Origin: Gordonia paraffinivorans NBRC 108238
Lineage (GTDB): Bacteria > Actinomycetota > Actinomycetes > Mycobacteriales > Mycobacteriaceae
Assembly: GCF_000344155.1 (NCBI RefSeq)
Contig: NZ_BAOQ01000019.1
Coordinates: 1-64,000 of the forward strand
Length of the DNA stretch: 64,000 nucleotides
Reading direction: 5' to 3'
Below the pieces are notes generated by a model, which saw only the letters and a program-made list of their open reading frames with translations, was not told the origin of the DNA and made no database searches. Both the position numbers and the translations under genes were made by a program. Positions 15,866 to 25,541 of this stretch are shown in pieces (within the stretch, counting starts at the first letter, position 1; each line of letters begins with the position of its first letter).

Positions 15866-16912
15866 ATGGCTCGACCGTCGCGAGTGGCGCTGGCACTGGG
15901 AAGTGGAGGAGCTCGCGGCTACGCCCACATCGGGGTGATCCAGGAGCTCGAGGACCGCGGGTTCGAGATCGTGACGGTCGCCGGATCGTCGATGGGTGCG
16001 CTGGTCGGCGGCCTGTACTGCGCGGGCAAGCTCGACGACTACGTCGAGTGGATCGCCGGCCTGACCCAGCTCGACGTGGTCCGGCTCCTCGACGTCTCGC
16101 TGTCCAAACCGGGGGTCATCGGCGCCGAACGAATCCTCTCCCGGGTCCGGGAGATCGTCGGCGACACCATGATCGAGGATCTCGCGACCCCGTTCACCGC
16201 CGTCGCCACCGACCTCACCACCGGGCGCGCGGTGTGGTTCCAGCACGGCCGGCTCGTCGACGCGCTCCGCGCCTCGATCGCGATCCCGGGCGTCATCAGC
16301 CCGCACGAACACCACGGTCGACTCCTCGCCGACGGCGGCATCCTCGACCCGTTGCCCGTTGCGCCGACCTCGGGCGTGTCGAGTGACGTGACGATCGGGG
16401 TGATCCTCGGTTCCGACGGCGGGCCGGAGACCGGCGCGAGCCGGCCGCCGAAGGCCAAGGGCCTGCTGCGCCGCAACGTCGCGCCGCTGCTCGACAACGT
16501 GCGTTCGGTTCGCGAGCGGTTCGGCTCCGACAGCTCGGAGGCCTCCGTCGGCGCCCCGGACGACTCCGACCGCACCTCCACCGGCGACGGCGGACCCGGT
16601 GCGGCCGCCATGGCCGCGGGCGACGACGAGGGCGCGGTCGTGGTCGACTCCGGCGCCGTGTCCGCAGAGGGGGGTTCCGGGGGAAGTGAGGAGAAGTACC
16701 GCATGGGCCGTGTGGAGGTCCTGAGCCGTTCCCTCGACATCATGTCCGACGCCCTGACGCGATATCAGGTCGCCGGATATCCGCCCGACGTCCTGATCCG
16801 TGTGCCGCGGCGCGCGGTGCGCACCCTGGACTTCCACAAGGCCACCGAGATGATCGACCTGGGACGGGAACTGACCGCCAAGGCCCTCGACGACCTGCCC
16901 GAGATGCCATGA
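15866..16912 (+). CDS. Patatin-like phospholipase
   Basis: The 348-residue product has the three marks of the family: an oxyanion glycine loop (GSGGARG, residue ~12), the nucleophile elbow GSSMG (~42) and the DGG of the Ser-Asp dyad (~157). Such enzymes hydrolyse acyl esters of membrane or storage lipids. After the catalytic core, residues ~190-270 are a low-complexity Asp/Ser/Gly-rich stretch, and a C-terminal helical segment follows. There is no signal peptide. It overlaps the MFS gene by 4 bases (ATGA). Confidence 0.88.
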   Translation: MARPSRVALALGSGGARGYAHIGVIQELEDRGFEIVTVAGSSMGALVGGLYCAGKLDDYVEWIAGLTQLDVVRLLDVSLSKPGVIGAERILSRVREIVGDTMIEDLATPFTAVATDLTTGRAVWFQHGRLVDALRASIAIPGVISPHEHHGRLLADGGILDPLPVAPTSGVSSDVTIGVILGSDGGPETGASRPPKAKGLLRRNVAPLLDNVRSVRERFGSDSSEASVGAPDDSDRTSTGDGGPGAAAMAAGDDEGAVVVDSGAVSAEGGSGGSEEKYRMGRVEVLSRSLDIMSDALTRYQVAGYPPDVLIRVPRRAVRTLDFHKATEMIDLGRELTAKALDDLPEMP

Positions 16913-18144
16913 GGCGCATCCCACGCGGCATCTGGGTGCTGCTGTCGGCCAATGTCGTCATCGCGCTGGGCTACGGGTTCATCGCGCCGGCGCTGCCGTC
17001 GTTCGCGCGGACGTTCAACGTGTCGTTCACCGCGGCCACCGCGGTCGTGTCGGCGTTCGCGGTCATGCGATTGCTGTTCGCGCCCGCCAGCGGCCGGCTG
17101 GTGGGGATGTTCGGCGAACGCCGCATCTACCTGACCGGCCTGCTCATCGTCGCCGCGAGCACCCTGGCCTGCGCCTTCGCGAACTCGTACTGGCAACTGC
17201 TGGTCTTCCGCGCGGCGGGCGGCATCGGGTCGACGATGTTCAGCATCTCCGCGATGGCCCTGCTCATCCGGATGGCGCCCGCAGACATCCGCGGTCGGGT
17301 GTCGGGGTTGTTCTCCGCGGGATTCCTCATCGGCTCCATCACCGGCCCGCTGATCGGCGCGGCGCTCGTCGGATTCGGGCTGCGGGTGCCGTTCGTGGTG
17401 TACGCCGTCGCCCTGCTCGTCGCGTCCACGGTCGTGGCAACCCAGTTGCGGGAGGTCGTCGCAGCGGATCAGGAGCAGGGGCCGACCGCCGGGCTCATCG
17501 GGTTCCGGACCGCGCTGCGCGACAGCGCCTATCGCGCGATCCTGCTGTCCAACTTCACCCAGGGCTGGGCGTCGATGGGGGTCCGTGTCGCCGTGGTCCC
17601 CCTGTTCGTCACCGAAGGACTCGACGCGGGTGCGGGGATGGCCGGCATCGTGCTGGCCGTCTACGCCGGCGGCAACGTCCTCGCCATCCTGGTCGCCGGT
17701 CGCCTCTCCGACCGGTTCGGCCGACGCCCCGTCATGCTGCCCGGACTCGTGATCACGGTCGTCGCGACCGTCCTGCTCGGGTTCTCGCCGGGCATCGGTG
17801 TCGCACTCGGACTCTCGGTGCTCGCCGGCATCGGCTCCGGGCTGTTCGCCCCGACGCACCAGGCAGCGCTCGCCGACGTCCTGGGCAACCGACAGCAGGG
17901 CGGGTCGGCGCTCGCGGCGTTCGGCATGTCGTCGGATCTGGGGGCGGTGACCGGGCCCGTCGTCGTCGGATTCGTCGCCGACCGCGTCGGTTTCGGGCCG
18001 GCGTTCGTGCTGACCGGCGTGGTGGCGGCGGTCGCACTGGTCGCCTGGCTGTTCGCGCGGGAGACCGCACCCGCGATCGTCGGCGGCGCGGGTCCGATCC
18101 TGACCTCCGCCGAGAACGAGACGCCCGCCGGCGAGGGCAGGTGA
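16909..18144 (+). CDS. MFS transporter
   Basis: The 411-residue product has 12 predicted membrane segments and the MFS loop motifs, including GRLVGMFGERRIY after helix 2 and GRLSDRFGRRPVM between the two halves. It resembles drug-efflux members of the superfamily. The start codon overlaps the patatin stop, so the two are co-translated. Substrate is unknown; SoxR next to it makes export of a redox-active compound a possibility (inference). Confidence 0.88.
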   Translation: MRRIPRGIWVLLSANVVIALGYGFIAPALPSFARTFNVSFTAATAVVSAFAVMRLLFAPASGRLVGMFGERRIYLTGLLIVAASTLACAFANSYWQLLVFRAAGGIGSTMFSISAMALLIRMAPADIRGRVSGLFSAGFLIGSITGPLIGAALVGFGLRVPFVVYAVALLVASTVVATQLREVVAADQEQGPTAGLIGFRTALRDSAYRAILLSNFTQGWASMGVRVAVVPLFVTEGLDAGAGMAGIVLAVYAGGNVLAILVAGRLSDRFGRRPVMLPGLVITVVATVLLGFSPGIGVALGLSVLAGIGSGLFAPTHQAALADVLGNRQQGGSALAAFGMSSDLGAVTGPVVVGFVADRVGFGPAFVLTGVVAAVALVAWLFARETAPAIVGGAGPILTSAENETPAGEGR

Positions 18145-18225
18145 GAGCCCGGCGGGCCGCGCAGAAGCGACTCCGGTGAGTGCGACATCTCGCCCGAGGT
18201 GATGTGCGCGACCGCCGCGACGAAT

Positions 18226-18231
18226 TACGGT
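18226..18231 (+). promoter_or_regulatory. -10 element, leaderless promoter of arcA
   Basis: TACGGT ends 6 bases before the arcA ATG at 18238. Confidence 0.5.
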
Positions 18232-18237
18232 TGAGCG

Positions 18238-19509
18238 ATGACGCGTGAAGTACAGCCGGATGCCACGGTCGGCGAGAGCGCCGACGGCGGGTGGGACTAC
18301 GAACTCGGCGCCGACTCGGAGGTCGGCACGCTCCGCGCGGTGATGCTGCACCGTCCCGGCGACGAACTGCGCCGGCTCACCCCTCGCAACAGCGATCAGC
18401 TGCTCTTCGACGGCATCCCGTGGGTCGACCGCGCGCAGGAGGAGCACGATGCCTTCGCGCAGGTGCTGCGCGACCGGGGCGTCGATGTGTATCTGCTCGA
18501 CGACCTGCTGACCGAGACGATCGCCCACAGCGGCGCCGCCCGCATCCAGGGCATCGCCGCCGCGGTCAGCCCCCGCCGGCTCGGGGCGCATCTCGCCGAG
18601 GATCTGGCCAAGCATCTCCGCGGGCTGCCCCCGGCCGAGCTCGCGCACGTGCTGACCGCCGGAATGACCTTCGACGAGCTGCCGCTCACCCCGTCGGCGC
18701 AGCGGTCGTCGCTGGTCCGGCGGATGCACCACGGACCCGAGTTCGCGATCGAGCCGCTGCCCAATCTCTTGTTCACCCGGGACAGCTCGTTCTGGATCGG
18801 GTCACGCTTCGCGATCACCTCGCTGGCGTTGCCGGCGCGTGCCCGCGAGACCTCGCTCACCGACCTGATCTACGCGCACCACCCGCGGTTCACCGGGGTC
18901 CGACGCGCCTACGAGTCGCAGGTCGCTCCGGTCGAGGGCGGCGACGTGCTGCTCCTCGCACCCGGGGTCGTCGCGGTGGGCGTGGGGGAGCGCACCACTC
19001 CCGCCGGCGCAGAAGCCCTGGCGCGCAGCCTGTTCGACGATCACCTCGCGCACACCGTGCTCGCGGTCCCCATCGAGCAGCGGCGTGCCTTCATGCATCT
19101 CGACACCGTCTGCACGATGGTCGACACCGACGCGGTGGTGATGTACCCCAACATCCGCGAGCACATGACCGCCTTCACCCTCACCCATGACGTCGACACC
19201 GACACCGTGGAGGTGAGCGACGAGCGTCCGTTCGTGGAGGCGGCCGCCGAGGCGATGGGCATCGAGAAACTCCGGGTCATCGACACCGGGCTCGATCCGG
19301 TCACCGCCGAACGCGAACAGTGGGACGATGGGAACAACACGCTGGCCCTGGCGCCGGGTGTCGTGGTCTCCTACAACCGGACCGTGGAAACCAACCGGCG
19401 ACTCCGCGATTCGGGGATCGAGGTGATCGAGATCGAGGGCCGCGAACTCGGCTCGGGCCGCGGAGGACCCCGATGCATGTCGTGTCCGCTGGCACGAGAT
19501 CTGTTGTGA
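18238..19509 (+). CDS. arcA: Arginine deiminase
   Basis: The 423-residue enzyme converts L-arginine to L-citrulline and ammonia. Family landmarks are all present: FTRDSS, the EGGDVLLL stretch, the catalytic histidine in MHLDTV, WDDGNN, and the catalytic cysteine in the C-terminal [10 protein letters not shown]. The length is normal with a short N-terminal extension. No carbamate kinase or ornithine carbamoyltransferase gene is next to it, so the full ADI pathway is not encoded here. It may serve acid stress or nitrogen supply. A GntR gene starts 11 bp downstream and a BCCT transporter follows. Confidence 0.95.
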   Translation: MTREVQPDATVGESADGGWDYELGADSEVGTLRAVMLHRPGDELRRLTPRNSDQLLFDGIPWVDRAQEEHDAFAQVLRDRGVDVYLLDDLLTETIAHSGAARIQGIAAAVSPRRLGAHLAEDLAKHLRGLPPAELAHVLTAGMTFDELPLTPSAQRSSLVRRMHHGPEFAIEPLPNLLFTRDSSFWIGSRFAITSLALPARARETSLTDLIYAHHPRFTGVRRAYESQVAPVEGGDVLLLAPGVVAVGVGERTTPAGAEALARSLFDDHLAHTVLAVPIEQRRAFMHLDTVCTMVDTDAVVMYPNIREHMTAFTLTHDVDTDTVEVSDERPFVEAAAEAMGIEKLRVIDTGLDPVTAEREQWDDGNNTLALAPGVVVSYNRTVETNRRLRDSGIEVIEIEGRELGSGRGGPRCMSCPLARDLL

Positions 19510-19520
19510 GGTAACCGAAG

Positions 19521-19895
19521 ATGAGTTCGTTGTGGTCGCATCTGCGGATCGACCCGGATTCCGACACCCCGCCCTACGAACAGGTGCGGCTGGGCATCAT
19601 CGACCTCATCGCCGACGGCACGCTGCTCGCCGGCGAACGACTGCCCACCGTGCGGGCCCTCGCCTCGCACCTCGACCTGGCCGCCAACACCGTCGCACGC
19701 AGCTACCGCGAACTCGAGGCCGCCGGCGTGATCGAGACCCGCGGGCGCCAGGGTTCGTTCATCAAGGCCGGTCGCAACGACGTCTACGACGCCGGATTCG
19801 CGGCCGCGACGACCTTCGTCGAGACCGCCCGTGAGCTGGGGTTCGACGACGAAACGGCCGTCGAACTGGTCCGGCGGGCACTGGGCCCGACTTGA
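19521..19895 (+). CDS. GntR-family (YtrA-like) regulator
   Basis: The 124-residue product is a GntR winged-helix domain (PPYEQVRLGIIDLIADGTL ... LPTVRALASHLDLAANTVAR) with a short helical C-terminal tail, the size and form of the YtrA subgroup. These usually repress their own operon, which often encodes transporters. It sits 11 bp after arcA and 32 bp before the BCCT gene, so it probably controls one or both. Confidence 0.88.
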   Translation: MSSLWSHLRIDPDSDTPPYEQVRLGIIDLIADGTLLAGERLPTVRALASHLDLAANTVARSYRELEAAGVIETRGRQGSFIKAGRNDVYDAGFAAATTFVETARELGFDDETAVELVRRALGPT

Positions 19896-19927
19896 AAAGG
19901 CACCACCGACGTTGCTTTGGTGGACTA

Positions 19928-21715
19928 ATGACAAATGAACAGATCGTGCCGTCTGGCCGTGCGCGGAACACGCGCCGACCGGGTCAGGGGAGACGGCCGG
20001 AGGGGCCCCGAATCGACCCGGTGGTCTTCTCGATCACTGCGCTCCTCGTCATCGCCTTCGTCGTGTGGGGCGCCGCGGACTCGGACGGACTCAACAAGAC
20101 CAGCTCCGACGTCCTGGGCTGGATCACCACGAATCTGGGCTGGTTGTTCATCCTGTCTGCCACCGGGTTCGTGATCTTCGCGGTGTGCCTGGCGGTGTCG
20201 AAGTACGGCCGAATCCCGCTGGGCCGTGACGACGAGAAGCCCGAGTTCCGCACCATCAGCTGGATCGCGATGATGTTCAGCGCGGGAATGGGCATCGGCC
20301 TGATGTTCTTCGGCGCCTACGAACCGCTCTTCCACTTCGTCAGCCCGCCTCCCGAGGTCGGTGCCGACGACATCCGGGCCGCGATGGCGACGACCATGTT
20401 CCACTGGGGATTCCATCCGTGGGCGATGTACGCGGTCGTCGGACTCGCGCTGGCCTACAGCACCTTCCGGCTGGGCAGGACCCAGCTGATCAGTTCGGTC
20501 TTCGAGCGGCTCTTCGGGGCGCGCGCGACGAACGGCCCGGCGGGCAAGGTGATCGACATCCTGGCGATCTTCGCGACGCTGTTCGGCACCGTCGCCTCCC
20601 TGGGACTCGGTGCCCTGCAGATCGGTTCGGGCCTGGACAAGGTCGGATGGGTAAACGAACCCACCAAGTACCTGCTCGTCGGGATCATCGCGGTCCTCAC
20701 CGCGGCCTTCGTGGCCTCGGCGGTGTCGGGCATCGCCCGCGGCATCCAGTGGCTGTCGAACATCAACATGGTGCTGGCCGTCGTGCTGGCCGCGTTCGTG
20801 TTCGTCGTCGGCCCGACCATCTTCATCCTCAACCTGATGCCGACCACGATCGGCGCCTACGCGACCGACCTGATGACCTATGCCGCGCGGTCGGATGCGA
20901 CCGTCTCCGGATCCGCGGCCGAGGACTGGCTGGCCGACTGGACGATCTTCTACTGGGCGTGGTGGGTGTCGTGGACCCCGTTCGTGGGTCTGTTCCTGGC
21001 CAAGATCAGCCGGGGCCGCACGATCCGGGAGTTCGTCATCGGCGTCATGGTCGTCCCGACGACGGTGTCGCTGGTCTGGTTCTGCGTGTTCGGCGGGACC
21101 GCGATCCGCGAGCAGATGACCGGCGTCCTCGACTTCGACGCCGCGAACGACGCGAGCGAGGACACCCTGTTCGACGTCCTCGCGAACCTGCCCTGGTTCG
21201 GCGTCGCGTCGGCCCTGGTGATGATCCTGGTGGCGATCTTCTTCGTCTCCGGCGCCGACTCGGCGTCGCTGGTGATGGGCACACTGTCACAGCGCGGCGC
21301 GGAGGAACCGTCCCGTGTGGTGACGGTGTTCTGGGGCGTCCTGACCGGCGTCGTGGCCGCCCTGCTGCTGGTCATCAGCGGCGACGACGCGCTGGAGGGC
21401 ATCAAGACGATGGCGATCATCGCGGCCCTGCCGTTCGTGCTGGTCATGATCGGCATGTGCCTGTCGCTCTACCTCGACCTGCGGCACGATCCGCTCATCG
21501 TCTCCCGCACGGTGCTGTCGGCGCGGGTCGACGAGCACGTGCGCGAGCAGGCCGAGGCCATCGCAACCGGAGAACTCGAGGCCATCGACCCCGACGCCGT
21601 CCGCCACCTCGAGAAGATCGAGCCGCAGCTCGTCGAGCAGGCCGGCGGTAACGGGGAGGTCGCCACGGACGGAGCCGGCGTCGACAGCGTCGACAAGGAC
21701 GGTTCGCCGGCCTGA
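19928..21715 (+). CDS. BCCT-family transporter
   Basis: The 595-residue product has 12 membrane segments and the family signatures GMGIGLMFFGAYEPL and the tryptophan-rich DWTIFYWAWWVSW. BCCT proteins take up quaternary amines such as betaine, choline or carnitine using Na+ or H+. A soluble C-terminal tail of about 80 acidic residues may respond to osmotic state, as in BetP. The ATG at 19928 is chosen over in-frame upstream codons. It lies after arcA and gntR; a link to arginine metabolism is only suggested by position. Confidence 0.92.
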   Translation: MTNEQIVPSGRARNTRRPGQGRRPEGPRIDPVVFSITALLVIAFVVWGAADSDGLNKTSSDVLGWITTNLGWLFILSATGFVIFAVCLAVSKYGRIPLGRDDEKPEFRTISWIAMMFSAGMGIGLMFFGAYEPLFHFVSPPPEVGADDIRAAMATTMFHWGFHPWAMYAVVGLALAYSTFRLGRTQLISSVFERLFGARATNGPAGKVIDILAIFATLFGTVASLGLGALQIGSGLDKVGWVNEPTKYLLVGIIAVLTAAFVASAVSGIARGIQWLSNINMVLAVVLAAFVFVVGPTIFILNLMPTTIGAYATDLMTYAARSDATVSGSAAEDWLADWTIFYWAWWVSWTPFVGLFLAKISRGRTIREFVIGVMVVPTTVSLVWFCVFGGTAIREQMTGVLDFDAANDASEDTLFDVLANLPWFGVASALVMILVAIFFVSGADSASLVMGTLSQRGAEEPSRVVTVFWGVLTGVVAALLLVISGDDALEGIKTMAIIAALPFVLVMIGMCLSLYLDLRHDPLIVSRTVLSARVDEHVREQAEAIATGELEAIDPDAVRHLEKIEPQLVEQAGGNGEVATDGAGVDSVDKDGSPA

Positions 21716-21757
21716 GCCGTTTCGCCACGTCGCACCGGGCCCGCGCAACGGCCTGAC

Positions 21758-21790
21758 GCCGGCGCTCCTCGGTCATCGGGGAGCGCCGGC
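21758..21790. terminator. Bidirectional terminator hairpin
   Basis: Perfect 11-bp arms (GCCGGCGCTCC at 21758-21768 and its complement at 21780-21790) around an 11-base loop sit between the convergent BCCT and pmt genes. It ends directly at the pmt stop. T-runs are absent, as is common in actinobacteria. Confidence 0.75.
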
Positions 21791-23371
21791 TCAGCTCCAG
21801 CTGGGCAGCCAGATCTGCTGCCGCCACATCCCGGGCGAGATCGGCGAGGCCGTCAGGATCGGCCACAGCCACACGAAGTTGGTGACGACCAGCGCCACGT
21901 AGACGCTGACGACGATGATCGCCAGCGCACGACGCTCCGGCCGCTGCCCGGCCTTCGCCGCGGCCGACCGCAGCAGGTCGCCGCAGCACAACGCCAGTCC
22001 CATGACGAGGAACGGGGCCAGGACGGTGGCGTAGAAGAAGTACATCTGCCGGTCGAGCGCCAGGAACCACGGCAGGATGCCCGCGAAGTAGCCGACGAGT
22101 ACGGCGGCATAGCGCCAGTCGCGGCGGACGATCCACGACCACAGTCCCCACAGCAGCATCGGCAGCGACAGCCACCACATCGCCGGGGACCCGATCAGCA
22201 TCTGGGCCCGGACGCACTCGCCCGCGCCGCACTGGTCGGGTCCGTTCTCGATCGCGTACAGCATGGGCCGCAGGCTCATCGGCCACGTCCAGGGCTTGGA
22301 CTCCCACGGATGTTGGTTTCCCGCCGAGTTGGTGAGACCCGAGTGGAACTCCAGGATCCCGGACTCGTAGTACCAGAGCGACCGCCACGCGCCCGGAATC
22401 CACGCCCACGGCCCGTCGGTGCCGATCGCGTTGCCCTCCTCGTAGCGGTACACGGCGGTCTCGCTGTTGAACCACGGGATGTAGCAGAGGAAATAGATGA
22501 TCACCGGCATCACGGCGAGGCTCGCCCCGGCCGGGACGACGTCGCGGACCAGGGTGCCCAGCCAGGGTCGCTGCACGTGGTAGGCGCGTCGGGTGGCGAC
22601 GTCGAACCCGATGGCCAGCACGGTGAAGAAGACGACGTAGTACAGGCCCGACCACTTGGTGCCGCAGTTGAGACCGAGCATCACGCCGGCGGTGAACCGG
22701 TACCACCGGAACCCGAGCCGGGGGCCGAACCGGCTGTCGCCGATGCGCCCCTCCATGTACACGCGGTACATGCGCTCGCGGACCTGGTCGCGGTCGGCGA
22801 CGAGCGCGGCGAACGCGGCGACGACGAACAGCGTCTGGAAGATGTCGAGCATGCCCATCCGGGACTGCACGAAAAGCACGCTGTCGCAGATCGCGAACAA
22901 CCCGGCGATCGCGCCGACGAGGGTCGAGCGGGTCAGGCGGCGCACGGCGCAGTAGACGAGCACGACGATGAGGACACCCGAGATCGCCGGGGCGACGCGC
23001 CAGCCGAGCGGTCCGTAGCCGAAGACCGCCTCCGACGCGGCGAGCATCCATTTCCCGACGGGCGGATGGACGACGAGGCCGTAGGCGGGGTTGTCCTCGA
23101 TCCAGTTCCCGCCGGTCAGCACCTGCCAGCCCTGCGGCACGTAGTGCTTCTCGTCGAAGACCGGGGTGCCCTGATCGGTGGGGTGGCCCAGACCCCAGAA
23201 CCGGGTGACCGAGGCGATCAGAGTGATGACGAGACCGACCAGGAGGCCGCGACGACGATCGGGCGCCCCGAACAACGGTGGCGGCACCTCGGGGCCCAGC
23301 CGCGAGGGAACCCGCGGCGAGACCTCGACTCCGGCGGGCACACGGGTGTCGCGCTCGTCGGTGATGGTCAC
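21791..23371 (-). CDS. pmt: Protein O-mannosyltransferase (GT39)
   Basis: The 526-residue membrane protein transfers mannose from polyprenyl-phosphate-mannose to Ser/Thr of exported proteins. It has the acidic first-loop motif near PVFDEKHYVPQGW, a HPPVGKW motif, and about 11 membrane helices. M. tuberculosis Rv1002c has the same position next to rsmI. The GTG at 23369-23371 is chosen because it lies 7 bases after a TAGGAT -10; longer in-frame starts would overlap rsmI. The 38-bp gap to rsmI holds both promoters. Confidence 0.93.
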   Translation of the reverse strand: MTITDERDTRVPAGVEVSPRVPSRLGPEVPPPLFGAPDRRRGLLVGLVITLIASVTRFWGLGHPTDQGTPVFDEKHYVPQGWQVLTGGNWIEDNPAYGLVVHPPVGKWMLAASEAVFGYGPLGWRVAPAISGVLIVVLVYCAVRRLTRSTLVGAIAGLFAICDSVLFVQSRMGMLDIFQTLFVVAAFAALVADRDQVRERMYRVYMEGRIGDSRFGPRLGFRWYRFTAGVMLGLNCGTKWSGLYYVVFFTVLAIGFDVATRRAYHVQRPWLGTLVRDVVPAGASLAVMPVIIYFLCYIPWFNSETAVYRYEEGNAIGTDGPWAWIPGAWRSLWYYESGILEFHSGLTNSAGNQHPWESKPWTWPMSLRPMLYAIENGPDQCGAGECVRAQMLIGSPAMWWLSLPMLLWGLWSWIVRRDWRYAAVLVGYFAGILPWFLALDRQMYFFYATVLAPFLVMGLALCCGDLLRSAAAKAGQRPERRALAIIVVSVYVALVVTNFVWLWPILTASPISPGMWRQQIWLPSWS

Positions 23372-23378
23372 CCGCCCG

Positions 23379-23401
23379 ATCCTAGTGGGCCCTCGTAAGC
23401 T
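23379..23401. promoter_or_regulatory. Divergent leaderless promoters of pmt and rsmI
   Basis: Minus-strand TAGGAT (23384-23379) ends 7 bases before the pmt GTG; plus-strand TAAGCT (23396-23401) ends 8 bases before the rsmI ATG. The two -10 elements are only 11 bp apart, so the polymerase sites overlap and should compete. Confidence 0.55.
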
Positions 23402-23409
23402 GGCTGACG

Positions 23410-24312
23410 ATGAACTCCGCCGAGACCGACACCGACGCCACCGACCAGCCGACAACCGGGACCGACCGGACGACCGGGCGGCTCGTGCTGGCGGCCACCC
23501 CGATGGGGCAGGTCGACGACGCCTCCCCGCGACTGCGGGCGGCCCTGCAGACCGCCGACATCGTCGCCGCGGAGGACACCCGGCGTGCCCGCTCGCTGGC
23601 CGCCGCCCTCGGCGTCGAGATCGGCGGGCGCCTCGTCAGTTACTACGACCAGGTCGAGGCCGCGCGGACACCGGGCCTGGTGGAGGCGATCGCCGGTGGG
23701 GAGACGGTCCTGCTCATCACCGACGCCGGCATGCCCTCGGTGAGCGACCCGGGCTACCGCATCGTGGTCGCCTGCGCGGAGGCCGGGCTGCCGGTGACCG
23801 CTCTTCCGGGACCGTCGGCGGTGACGACCGCCCTCGCGGTGTCGGCGCTGCCGTCGGAGCGGTTCAGCTTCGAGGGGTTCGCCCCGCGCAAGTCCGGCGC
23901 CCGCACGGAGTGGCTGCGTGAGCTCGCCACCCAGCCGCGCACCGCGGTGTTCTTCGAATCGCCGCACCGGCTGGCCGACACCCTGGCCGCGGCCGCCGAG
24001 GTCCTCGGCGCCGACCGGCGCGCGGCGGTGTGCCGCGAGATGACCAAGACCTACGAGGAGGTCCGCCGCGGGACGCTCGCCGAGCTGGCCGAGTGGGCCG
24101 CCGGCGGCGTGCGGGGCGAGATCACCGTGGTGGTGGCCGGCGCGACCGAGACCGAACCCGACATCGACGATCTCGCCGACCGCGCCGAGCGGCTCGTCGC
24201 CGGCGGGATGCGGCTGAAGGAGGCGTGCGCCGCCGTGACCGAGGGGACTAGTGCGTCGCGGCGCGACGTCTACCAGTCGGTCCTTCGAAGGCGCGACGCT
24301 GCTCGGGACTGA
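23410..24312 (+). CDS. rsmI: 16S rRNA C1402 2'-O-methyltransferase RsmI
   Basis: The 300-residue enzyme methylates the ribose of C1402 in 16S rRNA using S-adenosylmethionine. The tetrapyrrole-methylase fold is clear: LVLAATPMGQVDD, AEDTRRA, the SVSDPGYRIV loop, LPGPSAVTTAL and FEGFAPRKSG. The family's C-terminal domain follows. The start is leaderless. Its last 65 bases overlap the convergent GAF regulator gene. Confidence 0.95.
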   Translation: MNSAETDTDATDQPTTGTDRTTGRLVLAATPMGQVDDASPRLRAALQTADIVAAEDTRRARSLAAALGVEIGGRLVSYYDQVEAARTPGLVEAIAGGETVLLITDAGMPSVSDPGYRIVVACAEAGLPVTALPGPSAVTTALAVSALPSERFSFEGFAPRKSGARTEWLRELATQPRTAVFFESPHRLADTLAAAAEVLGADRRAAVCREMTKTYEEVRRGTLAELAEWAAGGVRGEITVVVAGATETEPDIDDLADRAERLVAGGMRLKEACAAVTEGTSASRRDVYQSVLRRRDAARD

Positions 24313-25483
24313 CCCGCAGTTCGACGCGCGGCGCCAGTCGGTAGGGCCGGCTCGCGACGAGCGCGCCGACCACCCGGCGCAGGCGCGACAGTTCGGCCCG
24401 GACGCTCACGGTGTGCTTGTCGTCGCCGAAGAGCATCTGGCTCAACTGCTGTGAGGTGAGCCCGTGTTCGCCGGCATCGGCGAGCAGCAGCAGGATCTGC
24501 GCGTGGCGCGGGGTCAGGACCGTGCGCCACGGGGCGTCGTCACCGGTGACGGTGATGGCGGGCTCGCCGTCGAGGTCGAGGTCGGCGATGACCGGGCCCG
24601 CCGGGCCGGCCGGCCGCACCAGCCACCCGAGGCCCAGCCGCTCGACGACGCAGATGCCGAGGCCGGGCACAAACTGGCGCATCTCCTCGACCGGCGCCGC
24701 GACCCGCACCGGCGGGGTGCACCCACGGCCTTCGGCGACCCAGCCGTCGTCGTCGACGAGCAGCCCGGGGCCGTGGAGACCCGCGAGCTGCGCGCAGCCG
24801 CGGTAGCGAAGCTCGGCGAGGGTGCGCTGATGCGCCAGCGTCACCTCGTGCTCGCTCAGGGTCGACAGCGCCGCGGTGAGCGTCGACGCCGCGGGCTGCA
24901 TGTTCATGGCCGGCCCGGCCAGCCCGGCGATCGCGACCATCTCACCGGTACGCGGGTCGTGGATCGGCGCGGCGGTGCAATACAACTCGTGCAGCGAGCG
25001 CGAGTAGTGCTGGGCGCCGAAGATCCGGCACGGTCGGCGGTTGCGGATGGCGAGCCCGACGGCGGTGGTCGCCGCGCACTCCTCGTCCCAGCGGCTGCCC
25101 TCGACGAGGCCGAGGCGGTCGGCCTCGGGGAGCACCGAGCGCGAACCGCCGCGCCACAGCATCACCCCGTCGGTGTCGAAGATGCCGAGCGCCATCATCG
25201 GGTCGTCGGCGGAGGCGGCGAACACGCGTCGGAGGGTCTCGATCGCATGCCGGATCGGGTTGGCCGCGCGCCGGGCCTCCAGTTCGTCCCGGCCGATGCG
25301 TTCACGGTGGTGGTCATCGACCGTCGACGGGTTCCCACCCGCCTGCACGCGGGTCCACGACTCGACCACGTCGTCGCCGAACCCGGGCGGCGGTGTCGCG
25401 CCCGACATGATCGCCTCGCGGTCGCGGTTGATCTCCCGGGCGAGCTCCGTCAGGTCGGTGGTCGCCTGGATGGAGATGGTCAT
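24248..25483 (-). CDS. GAF-domain transcriptional regulator
   Basis: The 411-residue product begins with a helical segment, then a GAF sensor domain (about residues 60-200, with DTDGVMLWRGG and the RIFGAQHYSRSLHELYCTAA stretch). It ends with a winged-helix domain (LTPRHAQILLLLADAGEHG, then SQQLSQMLFGDD). N-terminal layout is like the sensor half of AcoR-type activators, but no AAA+ domain is present. The ligand is unknown. The ATG is chosen because TAAGCT ends 8 bases upstream, a leaderless arrangement. Its 3' end overlaps rsmI by 65 bp in antisense. Confidence 0.8.
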   Translation of the reverse strand: MTISIQATTDLTELAREINRDREAIMSGATPPPGFGDDVVESWTRVQAGGNPSTVDDHHRERIGRDELEARRAANPIRHAIETLRRVFAASADDPMMALGIFDTDGVMLWRGGSRSVLPEADRLGLVEGSRWDEECAATTAVGLAIRNRRPCRIFGAQHYSRSLHELYCTAAPIHDPRTGEMVAIAGLAGPAMNMQPAASTLTAALSTLSEHEVTLAHQRTLAELRYRGCAQLAGLHGPGLLVDDDGWVAEGRGCTPPVRVAAPVEEMRQFVPGLGICVVERLGLGWLVRPAGPAGPVIADLDLDGEPAITVTGDDAPWRTVLTPRHAQILLLLADAGEHGLTSQQLSQMLFGDDKHTVSVRAELSRLRRVVGALVASRPYRLAPRVELRVSPEQRRAFEGPTGRRRAATH

Positions 25484-25491
25484 GGGTGCCA

Positions 25492-25497
25492 AGCTTA
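25492..25497 (-). promoter_or_regulatory. -10 element, leaderless promoter of GAF regulator
   Basis: TAAGCT on the minus strand ends 8 bases before the ATG at 25483. Confidence 0.5.
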
Positions 25498-25541
25498 CCG
25501 AAATGCCCGCTCGGGTCCGGTATTTGTGACCTCTCAGACCC

